This document shows positions 8,503 to 17,132 of a stretch of DNA of 39,620 nt, piece by piece. Each line of letters begins with the position of its first letter. The first letter of the stretch is position 1. Both the position numbers and the translations under genes were made by a program. The stretch covers positions 1-39,620 of the forward strand of contig NZ_JADEXO010000049.1 in the NCBI RefSeq assembly GCF_015207105.1. Direction: 5' to 3'. This DNA comes from a cf. Phormidesmis sp. LEGE 11477 (lineage in GTDB: Bacteria > Cyanobacteriota > Cyanobacteriia > Phormidesmidales > Phormidesmidaceae). The notes under the pieces were generated by a model. It worked only from the letters and a program-made list of their open reading frames with translations, had not been told where the DNA came from and searched no databases.

Positions 8503-8520
8503 ACGTGCGACATCGCACGT
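8503..8520. repeat. parS-like palindrome 2
   Basis: Second identical 18-bp palindrome; with flanking G and C the symmetry extends to 8502-8521. The 35-base spacing from copy 1 is a little over three helical turns, so both may be bound on nearly the same face of the DNA. Confidence 0.75.
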
Positions 8521-8735
8521 CTTAGTTAAATCAGATGTTATCGCAATTTGTGCAGAGAATGCACACTAGAAAATATTTTTTGTTATTGCCTTTAGCCGAG
8601 TACTCAGTGCATAATTTGATCGCACAAAAATAGTATCTGGCTCAGTTTTTTTTGAGCTTCTGGGACAGACACGCTATGCGTAACTTGGCGTCGTAGCTCT
8701 ATTGAGAAGGTAACCAATGTCCAGTAGTGAGAATT

Positions 8736-9767
8736 TTAGAACAAGCTATCTTTATGCTCTGAGCGTTCGATTAAGTCATTAAATGCATCCTCTGCTTTCT
8801 TCTCAACAGCCCTGCGGGTGTAACGCTCAAATGTAACCGGCGATTTTATCCGCATCAGTTTACGAGCATAGTCCGGCTGTACATCTCCCATAACAAGCTG
8901 CGTGCCGAACGTATGGCGCAGTCGATGCGGGTGTATGTTCTCAGTTGACTCGGCGATCGCCCCCAAATCCTTAACCATCTCATAGATGCCCCAGTACCCT
9001 AGCCGATTTCCATACCCATTCCTCGATAGGTTTCTAAAAAGCGGCTGATCAGAGCCAGTATCAAAGCCTTGATCTACGCACCAGACTAGGTAGCGGTCTA
9101 ACGCATACCGAGCGTTCGGTGACAGTGGCACCCACCCATCACTACGCCACTTTGCGTCAACGACGTGGACAGCCTGCTTATTGTAGTCATCTGTATCGAG
9201 CTTACTAACCTCTTCTGCCCTAAGCCCATGCTTCAGCAGCTCAAAGATAGCCATGTCTCTGATACTGAGCTGCTCGCGTTGTCCTCGGTACTCAATCCCG
9301 TCTGCAAGCTGGCGCACCGCTGCGACTTCCATATCTTTCGTCTCAGTCGGCGCAGCGGGCACCTTTTCAACATTTAATGCAGGGTTATAGGTAATGTAGC
9401 GCTTGGTCGTGAGCCACTTGAAAAAGCTCTGGAGCGTGGCGATCGCCTGATTGATGCTGGCCGGTGACAGCCCTATCTTGCCCGACTTAGTTGGCTGGTT
9501 CTTAAGATGCGTCTTGTAATTGCGAATATCCACATCGCCAATTTCAGCCCAGCACTTGAACTTGCACCAGACCTGAAAGCCTCGAAGCTGACGTAGGTAA
9601 GCTTTTTCGGTGTTGGGCCTGATCTCGCGATCGCACAAAAACTCATCCACCCAATCCATCTGCTGTGGCTTATCCTGCATAGTCGCAGCAGGCTCCGAGA
9701 GCTTCGCCAGAGCGCCAACCTCAATGAACGTAGGAACTGGATCAGGTTTTGCCATCATCTCAGCCAA
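8736..9767 (-). CDS. Tyrosine recombinase (XerC/D-like integrase)
   Basis: A 343-residue site-specific recombinase. Residues about 40-140 form the SAM-like core-binding domain (NTEKAYLRQLRGFQVW, ASINQAIATLQSFFKWL). The catalytic domain shows Arg in GLRAEEVSKL, the HPHRLRHTF box (His and Arg) and the nucleophile Tyr in FERYTRR near the C-terminus. Its length and motifs fit Xer-type resolvases and small plasmid or integrative-element recombinases. It sits next to parAB, and a 28-bp dif-like site lies about 100 bases upstream of its start; together they suggest dimer resolution of the replicon, although integration of an element is possible. No phage genes are nearby. Confidence 0.85.
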   Translation of the reverse strand: MAEMMAKPDPVPTFIEVGALAKLSEPAATMQDKPQQMDWVDEFLCDREIRPNTEKAYLRQLRGFQVWCKFKCWAEIGDVDIRNYKTHLKNQPTKSGKIGLSPASINQAIATLQSFFKWLTTKRYITYNPALNVEKVPAAPTETKDMEVAAVRQLADGIEYRGQREQLSIRDMAIFELLKHGLRAEEVSKLDTDDYNKQAVHVVDAKWRSDGWVPLSPNARYALDRYLVWCVDQGFDTGSDQPLFRNLSRNGYGNRLGYWGIYEMVKDLGAIAESTENIHPHRLRHTFGTQLVMGDVQPDYARKLMRIKSPVTFERYTRRAVEKKAEDAFNDLIERSEHKDSLF

Positions 9768-9869
9768 AAAATACAGAGCAACCTGCCGCGAAAACGCTCC
9801 CGATCTTTAGATAACCGCAGGTTCTGAAAGGCGCAGCAGCCCGTCGCCACCTCCAGACTACTATATCAA

Positions 9870-9897
9870 ACCCCAAATAATTACATTTATTTGGACT
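9870..9897. other. dif/Xer-like recombination core site
   Basis: The 28-bp stretch has two 11-bp half sites around a 6-bp centre TTACAT (9881-9886). The inner 8 bases of each half are a perfect inverted repeat, CCAAATAA and TTATTTGG. The ATAA-N6-TTAT layout is that of Xer core sites such as dif. It lies about 100 bases upstream of the tyrosine recombinase gene, the usual place for a cognate site. Confidence 0.5.
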
Positions 9898-9970
9898 ATG
9901 CTAAATATCAGACTAAGAATATAGGCCGATGAATTGCGGTATGATAAAGCCAGACATAGCGGGCGATTTA

Positions 9971-10027
9971 GGCTATGGGGTGGATGCCTGCTCTATGCTC
10001 TAGTACCCGTTAGACCCCAGTTGAGCC
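9971..10027 (+). ncRNA. Candidate structured RNA or leader upstream of the toxin-antitoxin pair
   Basis: Nested complementary segments are seen: GGCT (9971-9974) with AGCC (10024-10027), and inside these GGGGT (9977-9981) with ACCCC (10014-10018). The 32-base apical part is also repeat-rich (CTCTATGCTCTAG). The structure ends 25 bases before the antitoxin start, so it may be its leader. It could also be a remnant of a transposon-associated RNA. No family is identified. Confidence 0.3.
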
Positions 10028-10052
10028 GTTTATATTTCAGGAGCTACTAGCG

Positions 10053-10298
10053 ATGTCCCCGCTTTCTCAGCAGGTCGTGCAAGGAATTGAAGGGCTACCG
10101 GAAGCAGAGCGGCGGCAGATCCTTGATTTTGTTGAGTTCCTCATAGCCAAACATCAGCGGGCTAATGTGCGATCGCTCAGGAATGAAGGTGAGGAACCCA
10201 AGTCCTTCGCAGAGGTTGCTCGCGCCTCTATTGGTGCGGTGAAAGGCCCTGGAGATCTAGCAACCAACCCAGCCTATATGGAAGGATATGGGCAGTAA
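10053..10298 (+). CDS. Antitoxin of VapBC-type pair (DUF2281-like)
   Basis: An 81-residue protein with an N-terminal helical segment LSQQVVQGIEGLPEAERRQILDFVEFLIAK of the kind found in short cyanobacterial antitoxins, followed by a charged, probably disordered tail that would wrap around the toxin. A strong AGGAG ribosome site lies at 10039-10043. Its TAA stop shares one base with the ATG of the PIN toxin, the typical antitoxin-first coupled arrangement. It should bind and neutralise the toxin and may repress the pair's promoter, although no clear DNA-binding fold is seen. Confidence 0.75.
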   Translation: MSPLSQQVVQGIEGLPEAERRQILDFVEFLIAKHQRANVRSLRNEGEEPKSFAEVARASIGAVKGPGDLATNPAYMEGYGQ

Positions 10299-10717
10299 TG
10301 CTTCAGAAAGTCATTGTTGACACCAGCGCTTTGATTGCTTCGATTGACAAAAGTGAGAGTCATCATGAATGGGTAGTGCAGCAGTTGGAGTCGATAGAGC
10401 CGCCGCTACTGACTTGTGAAGCCGTCATTTCTGAAACATGGTTTCTTCTGGGTCGAGTGAGAGGCGCTCGTGAAGCGTTTCTACCTTATCTAGAGGAAGG
10501 ACAGGTTGAGGTTGCGTTTTCCTTAGAGGCTGAACTTGCTTCTGTTCTCACGATTATGAAGCGCTATAAGTCAGTTCCAGCTTCACTAGCGGATGCGGAG
10601 CTAGCGCGAATGGCTGAGCTGTATCCTCAGAGTTCAGTATTCACGTTAGACAGCGACTTTCAGATCTATCGCAAGCATCGCGATATTCCAATTCCGGTGC
10701 TCTTTCCTTCTATTTAG
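10298..10717 (+). CDS. PIN-domain toxin (VapC-like ribonuclease)
   Basis: A 139-residue PIN-domain protein. The acidic residues of the metal site are visible: Asp8 in VDTSAL, Glu46 in ISETWFLL, Asp99 in LADAEL and Asp118/Asp120 in TLDSDF. VapC toxins cut tRNA or rRNA when the labile antitoxin is lost, and on plasmids stabilise inheritance. The gene overlaps the antitoxin stop by one base. Next to parAB and a Xer-like recombinase it looks like a maintenance module; a phage-defence role is also possible. The fold call is firm, the RNA target unknown. Confidence 0.85.
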   Translation: MLQKVIVDTSALIASIDKSESHHEWVVQQLESIEPPLLTCEAVISETWFLLGRVRGAREAFLPYLEEGQVEVAFSLEAELASVLTIMKRYKSVPASLADAELARMAELYPQSSVFTLDSDFQIYRKHRDIPIPVLFPSI

Positions 10718-10757
10718 CTGTCTGAAGGCGGCTAGTACTATATCTCCGGTTCGTGAA

Positions 10758-11330
10758 ATGGCTCGTCGGGTCACCAAGAAATGCGTAGAGTGTGCGGGGC
10801 TGAGTGCCAAAGCCGCGCAGCTGCTGCATGGGAAGCAAGGCGATGGCTGCTGGAATGAAAAGCGCTGTCCTAGTAAGCGCTCTTACTATCGCAATCGCCA
10901 GCGGTTGAATGAGCAACGACGGTTGCAGTATCAGCAGCAGGGTTCTGAAGTGGCTTTGGGCGAAGAGCAAGTGGAGAAGGTATCGCTGCCGGTGGCCGAG
11001 GCATCGGTGCCTTATGCCAATCTGTATATCTGGCGGGAGAAAAGGAAGGATGCGCCGATTCATGCGATCGCCGCTTCTGTATTCCAGGATGGTTCCAAGG
11101 TACTGGAAGTTGCACCGATTCACTGCGCAGGCTACCGCAAGCGCCAGTTGGAGAAGTATGTGCAGAAAGATGTGATGAGCTATCTGAGGGCGCGGTTTGG
11201 GATTACCTTTTTTGCGGATGAGATTCGACTAGAGCCGATTGAATGCCCGATTCCAGGGTGTCCGTGGGGTGATCGCTTCGCGGCTTCGCAAAAGCAATTT
11301 CTAGAAACGTCTGAGGTGACTCATGGTTAA
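10758..11330 (+). CDS. Hypothetical Cys-containing protein (first gene of WGR cassette)
   Basis: A 190-residue protein of unknown function. The N-terminus has CVEC at 9-12, a GDGCW and a RCPSKRSYYRNRQR segment, and the C-terminus has ECPIPGCPWG, so a metal-binding site (zinc) is possible. The first 55 residues are strongly basic, suitable for nucleic-acid binding, followed by a Gln/Glu-rich linker and a folded region (about 85-175) with LYIWREKRKDAPIHAIAASVF. The next gene overlaps its end by 8 bases, so they are coupled. It lies 40 bases after the toxin gene and could be cotranscribed with it. I do not recognise a named family. Confidence 0.65.
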   Translation: MARRVTKKCVECAGLSAKAAQLLHGKQGDGCWNEKRCPSKRSYYRNRQRLNEQRRLQYQQQGSEVALGEEQVEKVSLPVAEASVPYANLYIWREKRKDAPIHAIAASVFQDGSKVLEVAPIHCAGYRKRQLEKYVQKDVMSYLRARFGITFFADEIRLEPIECPIPGCPWGDRFAASQKQFLETSEVTHG

Positions 11331-11985
11331 TGTGCGTCAGCTAGAGCTGAACTTAGAAGTTGCCTTGGAAGAAGCTTCGGAAATTCCAGAGAATGCTGAC
11401 GTGCTTAGCCTTTGGGAGCAGTTTGAAGGCGAACTGGCAGGACTAGAACAACGCGATCATCTTAGAGTCGCAGGCGATATTTTGGTACGGCTGGCAGGAC
11501 TTTGCGAAGCGAAAGCTGACCGGCTTTGGGAAGATTGGGAGGATGCGCACAATGCTGAAGGGCCGGTGATGGATGGAGACTGGCTTCAGGGAGTTACCCG
11601 CCAAACGCAGGAGCTGGACTTTTCAGGCTTGGTGAATCGTTCATATCGGGCAGGCAGAAATCTACCGAATGAAGACAAAGCCGATGAGGATTCCGTAGCA
11701 GGTGAGGCCCTGAAGCTGTCGGTCTTAGATATGATTGACGCGCTAGAGGATGCCGATCTGAAGAGTCAGGCATTGGCTGTTTCTCATGCTGAGAATGTGT
11801 CAGATTGGGTGGAGGCGATCGCTAGTCAGCAGAGAGAAGAGCCGCAACGATTGGTCGATGTCCAGCGACAACTGAAGATGCCGGTGGTGGAAGTGTGGAT
11901 CGCGGCGTTGCTCGGCGGATTTCCACTAGAGCAACGCGGGAGCTTCTATCAAACGCAGGAAGTCTGGGTAAGCAGGTGCAAATAA
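11323..11985 (+). CDS. Hypothetical acidic helical protein
   Basis: A 220-residue, acidic, mostly helical protein with no recognised domain. The start ATG at 11323 overlaps the preceding gene by 8 bases, and the WGR-protein gene begins 3 bases after its stop, so it is the middle gene of a three-gene unit. The middle part is rich in Glu, Asp, Leu and Ala, as in a coiled or helical bundle; no signal peptide or membrane segment is visible. Function unknown; the tight linkage suggests a complex with its two neighbours. Confidence 0.6.
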   Translation: MVNVRQLELNLEVALEEASEIPENADVLSLWEQFEGELAGLEQRDHLRVAGDILVRLAGLCEAKADRLWEDWEDAHNAEGPVMDGDWLQGVTRQTQELDFSGLVNRSYRAGRNLPNEDKADEDSVAGEALKLSVLDMIDALEDADLKSQALAVSHAENVSDWVEAIASQQREEPQRLVDVQRQLKMPVVEVWIAALLGGFPLEQRGSFYQTQEVWVSRCK

Positions 11986-11988
11986 AGA

Positions 11989-12225
11989 ATGGACTATCAG
12001 CTAGACAAGTGGAAGCGGCAGGACTGGCGAAAACATACTCGCCACTATTCTTGCGAGGTACGACAAAACCTATTTGGGCAATGGGTTGTGCTGCGGCGAT
12101 GGGGACGGGTCAGCGCTTTTCAAGGTCAGAGTTCAGAGACTATGTGCGATCGCTACGAACAGGCGCTGAAGATCTTTGATGGTGTTGTCAAACGACGTGA
12201 AAGACGCGGCTACAGCTATTGGTGA
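11989..12225 (+). CDS. WGR-domain small protein
   Basis: A 78-residue protein essentially made of one WGR domain: W-V-V-L-R-R-W-G-R-V at about 32-41, then FQGQSSE and a helix CDRYEQALKIFDGVVKRRERRGY. WGR domains are nucleic-acid-binding or regulatory modules known from PARP enzymes and from small bacterial proteins. It is the last gene of a tight three-gene cassette. Here it stands alone, without PARP, MolR or nuclease domains. DNA or RNA binding is a fair inference, the actual role is unknown. Confidence 0.75.
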   Translation: MDYQLDKWKRQDWRKHTRHYSCEVRQNLFGQWVVLRRWGRVSAFQGQSSETMCDRYEQALKIFDGVVKRRERRGYSYW

Positions 12226-12328
12226 CCTGGAAACCCAATTGATGCACATGTCATCGGGACAGAGTGCGATCGCTACAATAGAGGACTAGGATATATGTAC
12301 CTATGAGTAAAACCTAGATATAGAGACT

Positions 12329-15300
12329 ATGAGCCTAGCGGGAAGACAATCCAATTTGGGTGATGAATATCAGTTATGCGTAGCACTGCACTGGACGATC
12401 AAGCTTCTAAGCGATAATGATATAGATTTCATACAAGTTGATTCTACAGGCATCCCGGATAGGGGTTATGTAATATCCATCGACGATATTGTCGTTGTTT
12501 ATAAGAATGGTAGGACTCGCTATATGCAGGCAAAGAAGAATTCGCCTGACCATAGGGCATGGAGTTTTAGCCAGCTAAAAGAAGAGTTAGTTAAAGCTAG
12601 GGAGCAACTCACAAACGATGAGAACGGAGAAGTTGAGTTCTATTCACGTACTCCATTTGGAGAATTTCAGAGGCTGGTAACAACCTGTCAACATATACCT
12701 AGCTACGATGTCTTCAAACAAACCGCAGGTAAAAATCAGCAGGGATACCTAAACAAGCTTGCTACCGCTATAGGATGTTCGGAAGAAGATTCGTTTGGTT
12801 TTGCAAAGCGAATTTTGTTCGGCGCTCATATAACCATCGAAGATTGGCAAAACCAAAATTTGAGAGCGCTTGAAAGTCAAGTCGCAAGAGCAGCAGATGC
12901 TATTCCTTACCTCAAAGAATTACTTACAGACCACGAATCGTCGTTGAAACATGGAAAAGCACAGATTACGCGAGACGGTGCCATTAGAAAGCTGAGCGAA
13001 CACGGAATAGTTCAAGCACCCAATAAGAATATCTCTGAGATACTAGAGGCCTTTTCTTCTGCTTCACAGATAGGCCGTGACTGGATTCGGACTATTGGCG
13101 GAGAGCAGATCGTACGTTCGGAACTAGGGAAGCTAATAGCGCTTATCGAAGAAGGAACGCAGCGTATTCTCCTAACAGAGGGAGCAGGAACTGGGAAAAC
13201 ATGCATATTGCTTGACCTTGCAGACTATATAGAAGGAGAACGGTCAGAAGATTGGGGTCTGCTATTTATTAAAGGCGATCACTTCACAACATCCCAATCA
13301 GAATCGAACCTTGCAGATAGAGGATTACCCGAAGATCTTGTCGGTCTATGCGCACGATTGTCTGAGAACCGTCGTGTTGTCGTCATTGTAGACTCACTAG
13401 ATGTTCTTTCTTTGAACCGTGACCATGACTCTCTGAGACTATTCATAGGTTTAATTAGCCGTTTATCTGCGATAAACAACGTTACTACCATTTCTGCTTG
13501 TCGGTCTTTCGATCTTGATTACGATCCTAGTCTTAGAGGAATAAGTTGGGATCATCGAGTCCGTATAGGGCTTCTAGACTACGAGGAAACAATCATTCCT
13601 CTATTAGACAAATGGCAAATAGACCATAGTTCTTTCTCTAAATCACTTATAGAAGTGCTGAGAGTTCCTCAGAACCTCAGACTATTCAAACAAGTAGTAG
13701 ATAGTGGAGCCACACCGCAAATAGCATCTACCTATGCGCTATATGACATTTTTGTTCAAGAAGTCGTTGTTCAAAAAGACTCTCTAGGCAGTTCGGCATT
13801 AGAAGGTTTATATCGAATGGCTAACCACCTTAGGTCTCGTCGAAGTCAGCGCTGTAGCAAGGATATTTTGAGGCTAGGTGAATCTACAGTCAGAGAACTT
13901 GTCAGTCAGGAAGTACTGTATGAGGAGTCCTCTCAATCCGTAGGTTTTAGCCATCAAACGCTATTAGACTGTTTGACTGTTCGTGCTGTAATCGCAGAGG
14001 AACAGACGCTCAAAGATTTTATCCTGTCTCAGCACCAGCTACCTTTCATCCGTCCTTTCGTAAGGGCGTTCTTGTTCTATCTTCGTGCTCATCAGCCAGA
14101 CCAGTTCTCTCGTCAGGTCGTGCAAGCTATCTCTGAAGTGGAAGTCCGGTATCATGTCAAGCGCCTTATCTGTGAATCGCTTTGCGAGATAGCTCCTCAG
14201 GAAGAAGATTGGCCGCTGTTTAGACGGCTCTATAACAGTTACCCTGAGCTGTTAAAGCGTACATTTCTTAGACTTGAGACAATGGGCGCGGCAAATGGAT
14301 CTGCTTGGTTCGTCTTTTTATCAGAGAACTGGTTACCTCTAGTAATCTCTTCTAATGACAATGAGCAGAGAAAAGTATGGCTGAGATTATTTCTACAATC
14401 AGCAGCGTGCTGGATGAACGTAATGCCTCTTGAAACGATAGAGCTGTGGTTAAGAGCGATCGCAGAATCGTGGTTTGATCATAGGTGGGCAGCGAAGATA
14501 ATATCTCGCCAGTTCCGTGACTTCCGTTTTAAGCGGGAAAGTGCAGTGCGCGAGGTTTTCGAAGCTTTTCTATCAAGCTGTGAAATTGAGCAGGATAAGG
14601 ATGACTACTACGTTGCTAACACCATAAGCCTATGGGTTGAAGCCACTCATAGCGGCGATGACTTAGTGTGGCTTTATATGAACAAGAAGATTCAACATCA
14701 GCCGGACGATGCTGCTGATTATCTTTGGAACGCTCATCGGGGACTAAGATCTCAACCTCATACGTTTTATTCAGAAGACTTCCTGAAGGAAAGGCTAAAA
14801 GCATCAGATGAATTACTCGATAACGCTATATCGGCATTGGTTCAATGGGGACAACCCCAGCACGGTAGAGCGCTTTCTCCTCTTCTCGATGAGACTTCTT
14901 GGATTGTGAAGCATAGCCAAGAAGGTATTCCCCACTTTGTTGATGACTTGTCATTCTTTTATTCGCAGGTTGAGCGAGCCGTGCAAAGCAGAGCTGCCAC
15001 TAACGATACGTGGTGGCAGAATAACGTTCAGTTCTTACTAGACAGCGAAGAGGATGCAGTGGCATACCTCGCCATTCAGACTTGTAGTAAGAACCTCGCT
15101 AACAATCTTCCTCAGATTGAACAGTGTCTTCAGAATAAAAGCTTGCTCTTTGATAGTCGGCTAGATGATGAGATAGGCGAACTCATCCGGAATGCCTATC
15201 CGTACATTTCTGCGGATGCACAAGAAGAGACTCAAAAGCTAATTTTGGAACGCTGCAACACTCCCGATATCAATAGCTACTTGGAAGGTTCTAATCTGCG

Positions 15301-16888
15301 GGCTGGGTACAGTCTACTTCGCTGGATACCAGCCTATCTTAGAACCATAGAGATACAGGCTATATATGACGACTATAGAAAAGAGTATGGGGAAGAAGAC
15401 CTTCAGCCACGCATGTATTTAACTGGGGGAGTGAGAAGTATATCTCCCCTCGTCAGCGACACTGTTTCAAATATTTCTGATTATTCTATCCTTAGACTCT
15501 TGCGTTATTACGACGGCGATTGGTCAATCAGTACAACAATTAAAGAGATAAGCTATGCTGACCCTGAACGCTTTCTAAACCTTCTCTCACAACTTTTTCA
15601 GAAGAACATAGACCGTAGATACGCAAGCGCAATTCTAGAAGGCGTAAGTCAACATCTACGTTGTCGATTTGGCACTCTGGGCTTAGTAAAAGATTTGAAG
15701 ATGATTCAGCCTCTTCCAAACGGCGAGTATATAGCTGAAAAGTCTGTATACGTACTTGAAAATTACGCATTTCTCTTTGAAGATAGGAAGATTGCCGCTG
15801 AGGTTCTTCTAGGCTGCTGTGACGTAGCATCTGTTGGACAGCTCGCTGACAGATTAACATTCCTTCTTCTTCGATTACTCTCACAAAAAGCAAGACCTCA
15901 GATAAACGAAAGCGGTGTAGAGTTGCGCGATGTCCAGTTCACAACTTCTAGGTCATATCTAAGTATTGTCGCACATAGCGCCCTGACCTTATACAACAGG
16001 TTACTTGAAGAAGGGGTTAGCCCGCCTCCCTTACTACACAGTATTATCAAGATGCAGTCTTCCCATAAGCAAAGTTGTATGGATATATTTGTGGTTGCTA
16101 GGCTCAACTACACAATCCACAAAGAGCCAAACTTTGGTTGGCAGATACTAAACAACATTTTAGATACAGCAGGCTTTCTCCCGTGGCGCGAAGTAGAGAA
16201 GATTTTCTATTATAATTACGAGCGTAACTTCAACCAAGTACAACGTTATCTATCCGTGTTGGCTGAACAAATGATAGAGAAGACAGGTGAAGTTTGGGGA
16301 CGTATCTCTGCACTCTGTAGTCTGGCTGGTCATATCTCTCAAGACGATTTCTTCGCTGAACTATCTACTCAAAATAGTTCGGCAAATGAAGGGGCTGCTC
16401 AAGTCTTTTGTTCAAATCTAAACCACCAGCAATCTCAGAATGACTGTAGGGATGGCATAGAACGTTTCCTTGAGCAATCTACTCCTTGTACGAAAGCACT
16501 CAAAAAGATAGACAGGTGTTTGTTTAAGGACTGTATTACGCACGTAGATCACCATTTAAGTCACGCTTACATAGATGCGTGTAGCAGAGTAGGCGACTCG
16601 ATTGATCCTTTCTTCTTTTCAAGGTGGCTAGCTACTGAGTCCAGGAGTAATCCTTCAGCCGTTCTACCTCTTCTAGAGAAGTTGACTGCTTATATCAGAA
16701 GAGAAGATACTGTTGTAAGCATCCATAGAACGAGAGAAGTGATGACAGCTTTGCTGGAGGTTGAGCGTGAGGCCGACGAGCTTGATGATTCTGACGTGAT
16801 CGAGCGCACGATTCTGTTGCAGGATCAGCTACTAGAATTAGATATATATGAGATGAATAAGTTTCTTGACAGCTCAGCTAGAGCGTAA
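12329..16888 (+). CDS. Avs-like nuclease-STAND NTPase-repeat protein
   Basis: A 1519-residue protein with the three-part layout of Avs antiviral sensors. Residues 1-220 carry a PD-(D/E)xK-type nuclease of the Cap4/DUF4297-like kind: Glu13 in GDEYQ, Asp52/Asp53 in IDDIVVVY and QAKK at 67-70. Residues about 260-560 are a STAND/NACHT-like NTPase with P-loop GAGTGKT near 285-292 and Walker B VVVIVDSLD near 350. The remaining roughly 900 residues are helical, repeat-like and without recognised enzyme motifs, as expected for a target-sensing arm. In characterised Avs proteins the arm binds a conserved phage protein, which triggers tetramer formation and DNA cleavage. It is a stand-alone gene with no partner. 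The class within the Avs/NACHT groups cannot be set by eye, and defence activity is inferred. Confidence 0.75.
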   Translation: MSLAGRQSNLGDEYQLCVALHWTIKLLSDNDIDFIQVDSTGIPDRGYVISIDDIVVVYKNGRTRYMQAKKNSPDHRAWSFSQLKEELVKAREQLTNDENGEVEFYSRTPFGEFQRLVTTCQHIPSYDVFKQTAGKNQQGYLNKLATAIGCSEEDSFGFAKRILFGAHITIEDWQNQNLRALESQVARAADAIPYLKELLTDHESSLKHGKAQITRDGAIRKLSEHGIVQAPNKNISEILEAFSSASQIGRDWIRTIGGEQIVRSELGKLIALIEEGTQRILLTEGAGTGKTCILLDLADYIEGERSEDWGLLFIKGDHFTTSQSESNLADRGLPEDLVGLCARLSENRRVVVIVDSLDVLSLNRDHDSLRLFIGLISRLSAINNVTTISACRSFDLDYDPSLRGISWDHRVRIGLLDYEETIIPLLDKWQIDHSSFSKSLIEVLRVPQNLRLFKQVVDSGATPQIASTYALYDIFVQEVVVQKDSLGSSALEGLYRMANHLRSRRSQRCSKDILRLGESTVRELVSQEVLYEESSQSVGFSHQTLLDCLTVRAVIAEEQTLKDFILSQHQLPFIRPFVRAFLFYLRAHQPDQFSRQVVQAISEVEVRYHVKRLICESLCEIAPQEEDWPLFRRLYNSYPELLKRTFLRLETMGAANGSAWFVFLSENWLPLVISSNDNEQRKVWLRLFLQSAACWMNVMPLETIELWLRAIAESWFDHRWAAKIISRQFRDFRFKRESAVREVFEAFLSSCEIEQDKDDYYVANTISLWVEATHSGDDLVWLYMNKKIQHQPDDAADYLWNAHRGLRSQPHTFYSEDFLKERLKASDELLDNAISALVQWGQPQHGRALSPLLDETSWIVKHSQEGIPHFVDDLSFFYSQVERAVQSRAATNDTWWQNNVQFLLDSEEDAVAYLAIQTCSKNLANNLPQIEQCLQNKSLLFDSRLDDEIGELIRNAYPYISADAQEETQKLILERCNTPDINSYLEGSNLRAGYSLLRWIPAYLRTIEIQAIYDDYRKEYGEEDLQPRMYLTGGVRSISPLVSDTVSNISDYSILRLLRYYDGDWSISTTIKEISYADPERFLNLLSQLFQKNIDRRYASAILEGVSQHLRCRFGTLGLVKDLKMIQPLPNGEYIAEKSVYVLENYAFLFEDRKIAAEVLLGCCDVASVGQLADRLTFLLLRLLSQKARPQINESGVELRDVQFTTSRSYLSIVAHSALTLYNRLLEEGVSPPPLLHSIIKMQSSHKQSCMDIFVVARLNYTIHKEPNFGWQILNNILDTAGFLPWREVEKIFYYNYERNFNQVQRYLSVLAEQMIEKTGEVWGRISALCSLAGHISQDDFFAELSTQNSSANEGAAQVFCSNLNHQQSQNDCRDGIERFLEQSTPCTKALKKIDRCLFKDCITHVDHHLSHAYIDACSRVGDSIDPFFFSRWLATESRSNPSAVLPLLEKLTAYIRREDTVVSIHRTREVMTALLEVEREADELDDSDVIERTILLQDQLLELDIYEMNKFLDSSARA

Positions 16889-17132
16889 TATTCAGCTTCC
16901 CAATAGGTATCTGACTACATACTGAGCATTTATCGAAGATAGATCAAATCTTAGCAGCAACCAGCACTGCAACTCTAGGATCCCCCTTAGGTTAACCAGA
17001 GGAATAGTAATCCTAGCAACATTATTCCTACCGGGCCAACCATAGATTTCCATAGGCGTAGGCACAAGCTAGCTACTCTTAGCCCTGGAAGTAGTCAGTC
17101 TCTGTCTGATACTGCCCGTTACAAAATTCTTT

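Larger units (their letters stand above)
8435..8735. other. parA upstream region
   Basis: About 300 bases without a gene between parA and the recombinase gene. The parA-proximal end holds two palindromic parS-like sites (8468-8485, 8503-8520). The rest is AT-rich around 8540-8655 and includes runs of A and T. I see no iterons or other origin signature. Confidence 0.6.

Noticed and set aside
8435-8735. Replication origin next to parA
   Set aside because: No tandem iterons, DnaA-box cluster or replication initiator gene is visible; the repeats present fit ParB sites instead.
16987-17043. 18-residue hydrophobic minus-strand frame downstream of DUF305
   Set aside because: Very short, no ribosome site; a hydrophobic stretch can arise by chance.
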